Positions 23,691 through 32,611 of a stretch of 34,778 nucleotides of DNA are shown here, piece by piece. The stretch lies in contig PLEX01000213.1 of NCBI GenBank assembly GCA_003136575.1, forward strand, positions 1,032 to 35,809, written 5' to 3'. The position numbers and the translations under genes are program-made. Position 1 is the stretch's first letter; each line of letters starts with the position of its first letter. Under the pieces are notes generated by a model. It saw nothing but the letters and a program-made list of their open reading frames with translations, had not been told where the DNA came from and ran no database searches. The DNA is from Bryobacterales bacterium. GTDB taxonomy: Bacteria > Acidobacteriota > Terriglobia > Bryobacterales > Bryobacteraceae.

Positions 23691-26591
23691 TTGCTCCAGC
23701 AGCCCGCATCCAGTAACGCCTTTCCCGAAAACCCAGGCGACATCATCGTCCGAGGCGCGCGCCTGCACAACCTGAAGAACGTCACGGTCTCGATACCCCA
23801 GTACTCGCTGACCGTCATCACGGGAGTTTCCGGCTCCGGCAAGTCCTCGCTCGCGTTCGACACGATCTATGCGGAAGGTCAGCGCCGCTATGTCGAGTCG
23901 CTCTCCGCTTACGCCCGCCAGTTTCTGGAGCGCATGGAAAAACCGGCGGTCGACGAGATTGAAGGCATCGCTCCCGCGATCGCGATCCGCCAGAAGAATA
24001 CGACGCGCAATCCTCGCTCCACCGTCGCCACATCAACCGAAATCTGGGACTACATGCGGCTGCTCTGGGCGCGCGCCAGCCGGACTTATTGCCCGGTTTG
24101 CGGTAGGCAAGTGCAGCGGGACACGGTCGACCAGGTGGCGCAGGCTATGCTCGCGCAGCGCCAATCCACGCGCTTTCTCGTGCTGTTCCCGGTCCGCCAC
24201 GAGACGGGCAAACCAGCCAAAGGCAGCCATCCATCGAGCGAAGCCCCCAAAGACCGCCTCAACGAACTCCGCTCCAGAGGCTTCAACCGCCTCTGGCAGA
24301 ACGGCACGACGTTCGAATTCTCCACGCCCGAATCCCTGCTGGGCATCGACTGGCATCAGCCCGTTCACATACTGGCGGACCGCATCGCGATCGCGCCGGA
24401 TTCGCATCAGCGCCTCGTCGACACGGTGGAGACTTGTTACCGGGAATCGGGCGAGGTCGTCTTTCTGAACGCCGCGACAAACGAACGGCTCTTGTTCAGC
24501 GAACGGTTCCACTGCAAGTACGACAACATCGAATTTCAGCTTCCCGAGCCGATTCTGTTCAGCTTCAATAGTCCCGCCGGCGCGTGCCATCGGTGCCAGG
24601 GATTCGGCAATACCATCGATTATTCGCTCGATCTGGTGGTGCCCAACCGCGGCCTCTCGATAAACGAAGGCGCCATCGAGCCGTGGACCAAGCCCAGCGG
24701 CAAAGAGTGGCTCGACGATTTTCGTACGAAGGCGTCGGGCCGTGTCCGGTTCGACGTGCCCTTCGCCGACCTGAGTGAAGCCGAAACAAACCTGATCCTG
24801 GAGGGCGACCGCAAGACGAAAATCGACGGCATTCGCCAGTTCTTCAACTATCTCGAAACGAAGAAGTACAAGGTGCAGGCGCGCGTCTTGCTCAGCCGCT
24901 ATCGGGGTTATACGCGCTGCCCGGATTGCGGCGGTTCGCGACTGCGCAAGGAGGCGCTCAACGTCCGCGTGGGCTCGGCTCCGGGACTTACCATTGCAGA
25001 CGTCGCGCGCATGAACATCGCGCAGGCGGCGCAGTTCTTCTCCACGCTGGTTCTCACGCCCGAAGAAGCCGGCATCGCGGGAAAGATCCTCACCGAGATC
25101 GCCCAGCGCCTCAAGTTCCTCAACGATGTCGGCCTTGAATACCTTACGCTCGACCGCCTGTCGGCCACGCTTTCGGGCGGCGAAGCGCAGCGCATCCAGC
25201 TGGCCACGTGTCTTGGTTCTCGTCTCGTCGGCGCGTGCTACGTGCTTGACGAGCCATCCATCGGACTGCACAGCCGCGATACGGAACGGCTGGTGAATAT
25301 TCTCACCGAACTTCGCGACATCGGCAATACGATTCTCGTTGTAGAGCACGATCCCGAAGTGATGAAGGCCGCCGATCACATCATCGATCTTGGCCCAGGC
25401 GCGGGCGAACACGGCGGCACCGTGGTGTTCGCCGGCGATTACCCCGGGCTGATCGCGCCTTCCAACGAATCGCTCACCGGCCGTTACCTGCGCGGCGAAC
25501 TCAAAGTCTCGCACCGCAAGCACCGGCGCAGGATCACCCCCAAAGGCTCGCTGAAATTCTTCGGCGCGCGCATGCACAACCTGAAGGGGATCGATGTTTC
25601 GATTCCGCTCGGCCTGCTGACTGTCGTAACTGGGGTTTCAGGGTCCGGCAAGTCGACGCTTGTGCACGACGTGATTTATAAGTCGCTGCAGGCCAAACTC
25701 AACAGCACCACTTCCGGCGCGCCGGGTTCCGCCACCAGTGAAGAGAGTCTCGACAACGAAGATTCTCCGCGCATGACCTGCACGCGCGTGGAGGGCGCAT
25801 CGCGCATCAACGATGTCGTCATGATCGACCAGACGCCTATCGGTCGCACGCCGCGTTCGAATCCCGTGACGTATATCAAAGCCTTCGATATCGTTCGCAA
25901 TATCTTCGCGGCTACGCGGGATGCGGAGAAGCGCGGCTACACGGCCGGGCATTTCTCGTTCAACGTGCCCGGCGGACGGTGCGAGACTTGCCAGGGCGAT
26001 GGAACGGTAACCGTCGAGATGCAGTTCCTCGCCGACGTGGAACTGGTCTGCGACGACTGCAAGGGAACGCGTTTCAAGAGCGCCATTCTCGATATACGGT
26101 ACAAAGGGCTGAACGTCCACGAGGTGTTGCAGCTTTCGGTGCGGGAGGCGATTAAGTTCTTCCACGACACGCCGCGCCTGGCCTCGCGGCTCAAGCTGCT
26201 GGAAGAAGCGGGGCTCGGGTATCTGCGACTGGGGCAATCGGCGACGACGTTATCGGGGGGCGAGGCGCAGCGTGTGAAACTGGCGGCGCACCTGGCGCAG
26301 GCGACCAACGAAGGAACACTGTTCATCTGCGACGAGCCCACGACCGGCCTGCATTTCGACGATATTACCAAGCTTCTCGCGGTGTTCGAGCGGCTCATCG
26401 ATCATGGCGGAACGCTGCTGGTGATCGAGCATAACGCCGAGGTGATCCGCGCGGCCGACTGGGTGATCGACCTGGGGCCGGAGGGCGGGGAAGGCGGCGG
26501 GCGGATCGTTGCCGAAGGTACGCCGGAGGATATTGCGAATGCCGAAGGTTCGCACACGGCGCGATTCCTGCGGCAGGAATCGAATGGGTAA
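23691..26591 (+). CDS. uvrA: Excinuclease ABC subunit A
   Basis: 966 aa, starting at TTG 23691; an in-frame stop at 23673 leaves no earlier start. UvrA is the damage-sensing, double ABC ATPase of nucleotide excision repair. First nucleotide-binding site: Walker A GVSGSGKSS (Lys51), signature LSGGEAQRIQLA and Walker B YVLDEPSIGLH. Second site: GVSGSGKST, LSGGEAQRVKLAAHLA and FICDEPTTGLH. The UvrB-binding and insertion regions lie between. The C-terminal zinc module is intact (CETCQGDG and CDDCKGTRF). In the first zinc module the second Cys of the first pair is replaced: CKYD (Cys275, Asp278) instead of CxxC, while CHRC (Cys299, Cys302) is kept. Length is normal. Confidence 0.96.
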   Translation: MLQQPASSNAFPENPGDIIVRGARLHNLKNVTVSIPQYSLTVITGVSGSGKSSLAFDTIYAEGQRRYVESLSAYARQFLERMEKPAVDEIEGIAPAIAIRQKNTTRNPRSTVATSTEIWDYMRLLWARASRTYCPVCGRQVQRDTVDQVAQAMLAQRQSTRFLVLFPVRHETGKPAKGSHPSSEAPKDRLNELRSRGFNRLWQNGTTFEFSTPESLLGIDWHQPVHILADRIAIAPDSHQRLVDTVETCYRESGEVVFLNAATNERLLFSERFHCKYDNIEFQLPEPILFSFNSPAGACHRCQGFGNTIDYSLDLVVPNRGLSINEGAIEPWTKPSGKEWLDDFRTKASGRVRFDVPFADLSEAETNLILEGDRKTKIDGIRQFFNYLETKKYKVQARVLLSRYRGYTRCPDCGGSRLRKEALNVRVGSAPGLTIADVARMNIAQAAQFFSTLVLTPEEAGIAGKILTEIAQRLKFLNDVGLEYLTLDRLSATLSGGEAQRIQLATCLGSRLVGACYVLDEPSIGLHSRDTERLVNILTELRDIGNTILVVEHDPEVMKAADHIIDLGPGAGEHGGTVVFAGDYPGLIAPSNESLTGRYLRGELKVSHRKHRRRITPKGSLKFFGARMHNLKGIDVSIPLGLLTVVTGVSGSGKSTLVHDVIYKSLQAKLNSTTSGAPGSATSEESLDNEDSPRMTCTRVEGASRINDVVMIDQTPIGRTPRSNPVTYIKAFDIVRNIFAATRDAEKRGYTAGHFSFNVPGGRCETCQGDGTVTVEMQFLADVELVCDDCKGTRFKSAILDIRYKGLNVHEVLQLSVREAIKFFHDTPRLASRLKLLEEAGLGYLRLGQSATTLSGGEAQRVKLAAHLAQATNEGTLFICDEPTTGLHFDDITKLLAVFERLIDHGGTLLVIEHNAEVIRAADWVIDLGPEGGEGGGRIVAEGTPEDIANAEGSHTARFLRQESNG

Positions 26592-26631
26592 GTTGGATCG
26601 GCGCGTTCCCCTTGGCCAGATTCGGGCGACT

Positions 26632-29145
26632 TTAGTACTTCGCGGTCGTTAATCGTCCCCGATCTTCACCTCGCAGCCAGATATAAAGCGGGGCGTGCGG
26701 AGCGGGCGCCGGCCAGGGGACTGTGATCCGCAGACTCTCCTTGTTTCCGGGGCCGGCGACCGGAGTTGGGATGGAATCGACAGTCGTGCCAGTCTGCGCG
26801 TCCCATCCGACCTTCGCGATCCCCTCAAGGTCGCGACCATCCAGCGAGGCGAAATAGGATGTATCTCCGGCTTTCTCGTTGCCGATCTGGAACGAATCGA
26901 TCTGGGGCAGAAGCACGATCGAACCCAGCTTTCGTGGTTCGGACCGCCCGCTCTTCGGCGCGATCAGCGTAGCCATGACCGCGCATCCCGGCGGGCCGAC
27001 GGTCGCCGGACGGAAAGAGAGGAACAACGTGTCCGCCGATTCCTGAGTTAACTTCAAATCCGCTTTCGATCCGCCCGTCGCTATCTTCACCGGCGGAGAG
27101 TCGGGAGAGCCGTCGCAGGACAGATCGACTTCCGATACTCCCGAACCATGCAGCAGATTCAATTCAAAGCTCACCAGAGAATTTGCGGCCATTTCACCGG
27201 AATTGATCGCGATGCCGAGATTGCCCTGCGACGATTGACGCGCTGCCGCGATCGCGGGTTTGGGTCCCGCTACCAGAAATGCGCCGTCCACCGAAACGGG
27301 TTCGGCAAAGTCTTTCGCCTTCAGTTGCAGCGACAGCAGCTCGCCCGCCTTCACTCCGGCTTTGAGCTTCACTGTGACGGCGCGCGAATCGCTGTCCCCG
27401 CCGTCCCCAAGTGTGACCTGCGCATCGTCGGCGGAAATCTGTTCGACGCGATCGAGACCGGTGCCGTGTAAAAGGACGGTCTGCGAATCGATGCCCGTGT
27501 TGAGCGCGATGGGCGTGCCGGATATCGACGGCGGCGCGGGCAGCACTTTAAAAGGCGCCTCGTGGGCTTTCCCATCGGTCTGAGCGATCAGGAAAACGTA
27601 ATTGCCCGCGGCGAGCGTTTTCGCGTCCAGGCGGACTTTGACCGACGTTTCCGGACCTGCGGGCGGGTCCTTCGGCAGGTGAAACGGCACGTCTTGCGGC
27701 TGGGCGAACGGGTCGCCCTGCTTCTTGTATTCGATTTTGCGAACGAATTCAAAATCGTCACCCGTGAGTTCGATGTCAAGGGTTCCCGCTCCGGACGTGA
27801 GCGCATCCTGGGATTTGGGTGTCAGGTGCGCCGCGGCGAATCGGGGAAGATCGTGAAGGACCACGTCGCCGGAGACCGTGACCGGATCCCAGTCCCAGTT
27901 CGCAGCAAGCTTCCAGACTCCGGCCCTGAGCCTGGCGATCTTGCTGCCAGTCAGATCCAGTTCGATGGTTTTGGCCGCGATGTTCACTTTCGCCGCGACA
28001 GGAACGGCGGTGGGAGCAATTGGAGCGGCATCCGCGTTATCGTCCGCCTCATTACCCGGCGCGGCGCCATTATCCGAGATCAGTTTCCAGTCCTGAATGC
28101 GAGGCACGAGTTTCCAGTCTTTGGCACTGGCCAGAAGCGGTACGCCCGACTTCATTCCGATCGGCAGATGGGCGGCGACCTTCAAACCCAGTGCGGGCGC
28201 GGGCGCGTCCGGGAAGCGTACCGCCCACAGGAACGCGGATTGCGTATGCAGCGCAGCCGGCGGCTTGCTTCCACAAAGCGCCGTCGATTGCGAGGGTTCA
28301 CCTTCGGAGGCGGGCGGGGCATCCTGCACGAGCGCCGAGAGAAACTGCGCGTGGGGAAACAAAAGGCTGTGCAGGTTGACGAGCACGGCTCCGCCGCTTG
28401 CCGCAAGTCCCGCCCCGTTGCCGAGAAACAACCCGCCAACCGCCGCCGCAAGGCCCGCCGTCTGCGCGGCCTGCTGCTGCGGATTCTGCGCGAGTGGATC
28501 ATACGTCGACAGCGACGGATTGACGCTGTGGAGGAGAACTCCCAGCTGCACGCTGGTTGGCTGAGTGCGGTCCAGTCTTGTGGAGGGAAACCGGCCCGCG
28601 AATCCGGCCACGGCGGCGTCGACGCTTTGGCCCGTATCGAGCGGCTCGCGCTGCGTAATGGCCTCGATTAACGCCTGCGCCTCCTCGGTTTTTGCCGCAT
28701 AATCGGCTAACTCGCCGATTAACTCGCCGTCTTTGGTAACGAGACCGGTGACCTTAGCCTTGTCGAGTCCCTCGGGACCCCACACCAGACTGGCGAGTTG
28801 CGCGCGGAACGGCACCATCCACGACGCAGGTTGATCGGCTGGTTTCGGGTCGAAGACGACGATCTTCGATCCATCCGAAGGAACCAGCAGAAGGGCGATG
28901 CGCGCCTTTTTCCCGTCAGCCGAGCCGAGGTCCAGCGGACGGTAGGAAATTGCATCGCCCGGCAGGAGTCGGTTCACGGTCTGAATGGACCGCGGAACCC
29001 CGCCCGCCGGTGGAACGACGCTCAATTCAATTCTGCCGATCGCCACGCCGCCCGGGCATATGAGAGGCGGCGAGGAGGCAACCGCGCCTTGCAGCAAGAA
29101 CAGAAGAAGAAAGAGCGGGCGCAGAACCCCGGCTGAACGCATCAT
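26632..29145 (-). CDS. Large exported protein of unknown function
   Basis: 837 aa from ATG 29145 (ATG 29142 and 29163 also possible; AGAGG lies just upstream). The open frame extends to 29403, but the signal peptide RPLFLLLFLLQGAVAS starts here, so the protein is exported. After it come an N-terminal domain to about residue 190 (VAIGRIELSVVPPAGG) with an Ala/Gly-rich low-complexity region (~235-280), then a series of Ig-like/IPT-like beta segments, e.g. SISGTPIALNTGIDSQTVLL and GTGLDRVEQIS. The C-terminal ~150 residues are again beta-rich. No catalytic motif or membrane anchor is visible. I do not recognise the family; a periplasmic or surface binding protein is a reasonable guess. It is convergent with uvrA. 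Confidence 0.8.
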   Translation of the reverse strand: MMRSAGVLRPLFLLLFLLQGAVASSPPLICPGGVAIGRIELSVVPPAGGVPRSIQTVNRLLPGDAISYRPLDLGSADGKKARIALLLVPSDGSKIVVFDPKPADQPASWMVPFRAQLASLVWGPEGLDKAKVTGLVTKDGELIGELADYAAKTEEAQALIEAITQREPLDTGQSVDAAVAGFAGRFPSTRLDRTQPTSVQLGVLLHSVNPSLSTYDPLAQNPQQQAAQTAGLAAAVGGLFLGNGAGLAASGGAVLVNLHSLLFPHAQFLSALVQDAPPASEGEPSQSTALCGSKPPAALHTQSAFLWAVRFPDAPAPALGLKVAAHLPIGMKSGVPLLASAKDWKLVPRIQDWKLISDNGAAPGNEADDNADAAPIAPTAVPVAAKVNIAAKTIELDLTGSKIARLRAGVWKLAANWDWDPVTVSGDVVLHDLPRFAAAHLTPKSQDALTSGAGTLDIELTGDDFEFVRKIEYKKQGDPFAQPQDVPFHLPKDPPAGPETSVKVRLDAKTLAAGNYVFLIAQTDGKAHEAPFKVLPAPPSISGTPIALNTGIDSQTVLLHGTGLDRVEQISADDAQVTLGDGGDSDSRAVTVKLKAGVKAGELLSLQLKAKDFAEPVSVDGAFLVAGPKPAIAAARQSSQGNLGIAINSGEMAANSLVSFELNLLHGSGVSEVDLSCDGSPDSPPVKIATGGSKADLKLTQESADTLFLSFRPATVGPPGCAVMATLIAPKSGRSEPRKLGSIVLLPQIDSFQIGNEKAGDTSYFASLDGRDLEGIAKVGWDAQTGTTVDSIPTPVAGPGNKESLRITVPWPAPAPHAPLYIWLRGEDRGRLTTAKY

Positions 29146-29423
29146 CGCCTCTATTGGACGCATCGGCGCGGGCGAAAGTTTGACTTGATTCGACCCGGCA
29201 CGAGGCAGGTTTGCCCGGCTGCGGCGAAGAAGTGGGTGAATCCGCAACGGAGGATCGTTTTTGACATTGGTGATTCCTATAAACCCATCAGGCCATCGTT
29301 CGCGCCGGAAAGCCATCCCGTGAACACACCAGATTTCAGGGACCGGTCGCGTGCCGAATCGCCTGAAACGCGCGGCCGGTGCGACAATCTGGCTATGCGA
29401 CACACGATTGTCCGCCCGGGACG

Positions 29424-31199
29424 ATGACGGCGACGCCCCGAACCTTGACTTCGAGACTGCATTCGTGGATTGAAGAGCTTCGCCACAGCGAGAATCAGCT
29501 CACTCTTTTTCTCAGCCTCGTGGTTGGAGTTCTGGTAGGTCTGGTTACCGTCGCGTTCATACTGCTCACCGGGCGGCTGGCCGCGCACATGTATCCGGCC
29601 GGAGGCGCAGGCTGGCGGCGCATACTTGTCCCGACGCTGGGATCGCTTTTCACCGGCTATCTGCTGGTGCGTTATTTCCCTTTCGCGCGCGGCAGCGGAA
29701 TTCCGCAAACCAAGTTCGCGCTTGTCGTGAACGATGGAAACATCAAACTCCGCACGATCGTCGGAAAACTGCTTTGTTGCTCGACTTCGCTGGCAAGCGG
29801 CATCGCGCTCGGGCGCGAAGGTCCCTCGGTGCAAGTAGGCGCGGGAGTGGCGTCCGTGATCGGGCGCAACGCCGGATTGAAGGTGGAACAAGTGAAGGCG
29901 CTGATTCCCGTCGGCTGCTCAGCCGCCCTGGCGGCCGCGTTCAACACGCCGATCGCGGCGGTCATGTTCACCCTCGAAGAAATCATGGGCGATCTTCACG
30001 CCACGGTCCTCGGCACCGCCGTTCTCAGTTCGGCCGCATCGTGGATGGTCCTGCATTTCTTTCTCGGCGACGATCCGCTGTTTCATGTTCCCGCCTATCG
30101 CCTTGTCCATCCAGCCGAGCTTGCGGTTTACGCAGTGCTCGGAGTAGTGGGCGGACTTGGATCGGTCGCCTTCGTGAAACTCCTTCTGGGAATGCGCGCC
30201 CGTTTTCTGCGCCTGCCCGCGAGGACCGTATGGATGCATCCCGTCGCCGGCGGACTGCTGGTCGGGCTGCTCGGTTATTTCTTTCCCGATGTGATGGGCG
30301 TCGGCTACCAGTATGTGGACCGGGTGCTCAATGGCGACGCGGTTCTGAAAATGGCCGTCCTGTTGGGAGCGCTGAAGATCGTCGCCACGGCCACTTGTTA
30401 CGCATCCGGGAACGCAGGCGGCATTTTTGGCCCGAGCCTGTTCATCGGAGCCATGATGGGTGCGGCCACGGGCGGCGTGGCGCACAAGCTGTTCCCCGGC
30501 GTCACGGCGGACCCGGGCGCCTACGCGCTGGTCGGAATGGGCACGGCGTTCGCGGGCATCATCCGGACGCCCTTCACTTCCGTCATTATGATTTTCGAGC
30601 TGACGCGGGACTATACGATCATCGTCCCGTTGATGATCTCCAACGCCATCGCGTATTTCATTTCGCAGAAGCTGCAGCACGCCACTATTTACCAGGCGCT
30701 GGCCGCGCAGGACGGACTGCATCTGCCCACGCATTCCCACGCGCCATCCGGGCCAGGCAACGTCACGCTTGCGATGCGCACGTCGCCGCCCATGCTTCCG
30801 GCCCAAATGAGCGTTGAAGCGGCGATGAGGCAAATGAAGGATTCCGAGCTGGATGCGTGGCCGGTGGCTACCGACCGCGGCCTGGGAGGGATGATCCGTC
30901 GCGCGGATCTCGGGAAGGCGATCGCGGCGGGTTCGGATGGAATCACGCTGGGCAGCCTTCTCGACGATTTATCGGCGGGCAATCCCACGCTGGATGAGTT
31001 TCCCCATATCCATCCCGATCACTCGCTGCATGTCGCTCTGGAAAGAATGGGGACGAGCGGACTCGACGTGCTGCCGGTAGTGAGCCGGGCCAACGTCCGG
31101 CAGTTGATGGGAATCGTGGCGCTCGACGACGTGCTGAGAGTTTACCGCGTTTTGGGGCGGCCATCGCGAACCGAGCCGGGCGAGGGTGCGCTGCCATGA
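29424..31199 (+). CDS. ClC-type chloride channel/transporter with CBS domains
   Basis: 591 aa from ATG 29424. Polytopic ClC protein with all three selectivity-filter motifs: GSGIPQ (residues 90-95), GREGPSVQVG (130-139, gating Glu132) and GIFGPSLFIG (333-342). An acidic residue in FTLEEIM (184-185) is in place of the proton-path glutamate, so a Cl-/H+ exchanger is possible. The C-terminal ~130 residues carry a CBS pair (SVEAAMRQMKDSELDAWPV; SLHVALERMGTSGLDVLPV), which usually binds adenine nucleotides and gates the channel. It resembles eukaryotic-style ClC architecture, found in many bacteria. Its TGA overlaps the ATG of the next gene (ATGA at 31196-31199), so the two are translationally coupled. 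Confidence 0.94.
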   Translation: MTATPRTLTSRLHSWIEELRHSENQLTLFLSLVVGVLVGLVTVAFILLTGRLAAHMYPAGGAGWRRILVPTLGSLFTGYLLVRYFPFARGSGIPQTKFALVVNDGNIKLRTIVGKLLCCSTSLASGIALGREGPSVQVGAGVASVIGRNAGLKVEQVKALIPVGCSAALAAAFNTPIAAVMFTLEEIMGDLHATVLGTAVLSSAASWMVLHFFLGDDPLFHVPAYRLVHPAELAVYAVLGVVGGLGSVAFVKLLLGMRARFLRLPARTVWMHPVAGGLLVGLLGYFFPDVMGVGYQYVDRVLNGDAVLKMAVLLGALKIVATATCYASGNAGGIFGPSLFIGAMMGAATGGVAHKLFPGVTADPGAYALVGMGTAFAGIIRTPFTSVIMIFELTRDYTIIVPLMISNAIAYFISQKLQHATIYQALAAQDGLHLPTHSHAPSGPGNVTLAMRTSPPMLPAQMSVEAAMRQMKDSELDAWPVATDRGLGGMIRRADLGKAIAAGSDGITLGSLLDDLSAGNPTLDEFPHIHPDHSLHVALERMGTSGLDVLPVVSRANVRQLMGIVALDDVLRVYRVLGRPSRTEPGEGALP

Positions 31200-32314
31200 A
31201 AGATCGCGAAGCGGTGTTGTTGCGCCCGTCGCTGGGCCGAACGTTGTTCTTCGTCGCGATCGCGGCGATGTCCCTGGTGGCGATCGACAGTACTCTGGCC
31301 AAAACGGAGCGGCTGGAGACCGCCGCGCAGGCCGCTCGTTTTTACGGAGAGGGCCAAAGGCTGGTGCGCGATGGCAAGTACGCCGCCGCCGCCGAATCGT
31401 TCCGGTCGGCGATTGCCAACGCCAGGGACAACACGGAATACCCGTTGGCGCTGGGCCGGGCATTGCTGGGCGCCGGACAGCTGGAAGATGCGGGAACGGC
31501 GCTGGCCGAGTTGCTGAAGGCCGATGCCATGGCGGGGGCTCCGAATCTTGAAATGGCCCGCGTTCTGGCGAAACAGGGCCAGCTTGAAGAAGCGGCGTTC
31601 TACTATCACCGCGCGATTTACGGACAATGGGGACAGGATGCGAATGCGAATCGGGTTGCGACCCGGTTCGAACTGGCGGATCTTCTGGCCAAACGGAATT
31701 CGAAGGCGGACTTGTTGGCGGAACTGCTCCCCCTGCAGGATCAGGCGTCAATCGATGCGAACACGCAAAAGAAGCTCGCCGGATTATATTTGACGGCGGG
31801 ATCGCCCGCGCGCGCGGCGACTATCTTACGCGACCTTGTGCGCGCACAACCGCAGGATGTGGAAGCGCATTCAGGCCTCGGCGACGCCGAGTTCGCTCGG
31901 GCCGATTACGCGGCGGCGCAATCGGCGTTTGTTGCCGCCCTTCGTTTGAGTCCGAACGATACCCACGTCCAAAGTGCGCTTGAGCTGACCGACCGGGTTT
32001 TGATTCTCGATCCGATGCGGCGTGGCCTGAGCGGCCAGGAACGCTACGAGCGTAGCGTGCATGTGCTTGAGTTGGTCGCGGCCAAAATTCCTCAGTGCAT
32101 TACAGCGGCTCAGGCAACTGCGGACGCGGACTTGATCAATGCCGTCAACGCTGCGCTGAAGCAGCGAGTCGCCGTGCCGGGCCAGACCGATGCGGTTGAG
32201 GCGAACGTGGATCTGGCGAATAAACTCTGGCAGGCGGAGCGGACGACTTGCGCCTCGGCGGTATCGCCGGAGGACCAGCCATTGCAACTTGTGCTGGCGA
32301 AGGCGGCACAGTGA
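31196..32314 (+). CDS. Exported or anchored TPR-repeat protein
   Basis: 372 aa. The N-terminal signal/anchor helix LFFVAIAAMSLVAIDSTLA (residues ~17-35) places the rest in the periplasm. TPR-type helical repeats fill residues ~45-270: ARFYGEGQRLVRDGKYAAAA, ALGRALLGAGQLEDAGTALA, ARVLAKQGQLEEAAFYYHRA, LAGLYLTAGSPARAATILRD and GLGDAEFARADYAAAQSAFV. The last ~100 residues are a different helical tail (DADLINAVNAALKQR). TPR proteins act as assembly scaffolds. The 4-bp overlap with the ClC gene suggests a joint role, but none is known. The 3' end is duplicated at the window's right edge. Confidence 0.87.
   Translation: MKDREAVLLRPSLGRTLFFVAIAAMSLVAIDSTLAKTERLETAAQAARFYGEGQRLVRDGKYAAAAESFRSAIANARDNTEYPLALGRALLGAGQLEDAGTALAELLKADAMAGAPNLEMARVLAKQGQLEEAAFYYHRAIYGQWGQDANANRVATRFELADLLAKRNSKADLLAELLPLQDQASIDANTQKKLAGLYLTAGSPARAATILRDLVRAQPQDVEAHSGLGDAEFARADYAAAQSAFVAALRLSPNDTHVQSALELTDRVLILDPMRRGLSGQERYERSVHVLELVAAKIPQCITAAQATADADLINAVNAALKQRVAVPGQTDAVEANVDLANKLWQAERTTCASAVSPEDQPLQLVLAKAAQ
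32001..32238. repeat. Long direct repeat, copy A (TPR gene 3' end)
   Basis: Matches 34541-34778 in the same orientation, with 17 mismatches by hand count in 238 bp (about 93 percent identity). A weaker match extends it left to about 31911. Within it, the palindrome ACGCTAC-GAGC-GTAGCGT lies at 32041-32058. Confidence 0.93.
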
Positions 32315-32611
32315 GCGGGTCGTGTGCTGGGACAATGCGCATGAACCTCGGCCACGGAAGATGGTTGGGCGCGATTTCAATCACTCCGAGAGATGCAGCA
32401 CACTTTCGAGATATAGAAACTGGAAACGACCAACAGTTTCTCACTGGTTGTCTCAACATAGGGGCCACCCTGGGGCGTTACAATGAGAGCGCGTCCGTAC
32501 CGGCAATTGCAGTAGCGGGTGTATCAACCCGCTGCCGTAGATTCTTTTTGGCAATGGCTCGGCCTGAAGTCAAATAAGCACGTCCGCAGCGCCGAAAGGA
32601 GCGCCTCGATA
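32315..32611. other. Gene-free junction with hairpin at 32514-32533
   Basis: No credible gene on either strand. It holds AGCGGGT (32514-32520) and its complement ACCCGCT (32527-32533) separated by GTATCA, with a T-run (TTCTTTTT) about 10 bp later. This may act as a weak terminator for the TPR gene or be a dispersed palindromic repeat. The ribosome binding site of the following gene lies at 32595-32601. Confidence 0.5.
32595..32601 (+). promoter_or_regulatory. Shine-Dalgarno of the original DUF262 start
   Basis: AAAGGAG, 10 bp before ATG 32612. It marks 32612 as the original start of the DUF262 gene, upstream of the frameshift. Confidence 0.7.

Noticed and set aside
24033..25577. A 514-aa minus-strand ORF
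   Set aside because: Antisense to uvrA, whose motifs are unmistakable on the plus strand.
27562..28671. A 369-aa plus-strand ORF
   Set aside because: Antisense to the exported protein at 26632-29145, Arg/Gly-rich, without signal peptide or motif.
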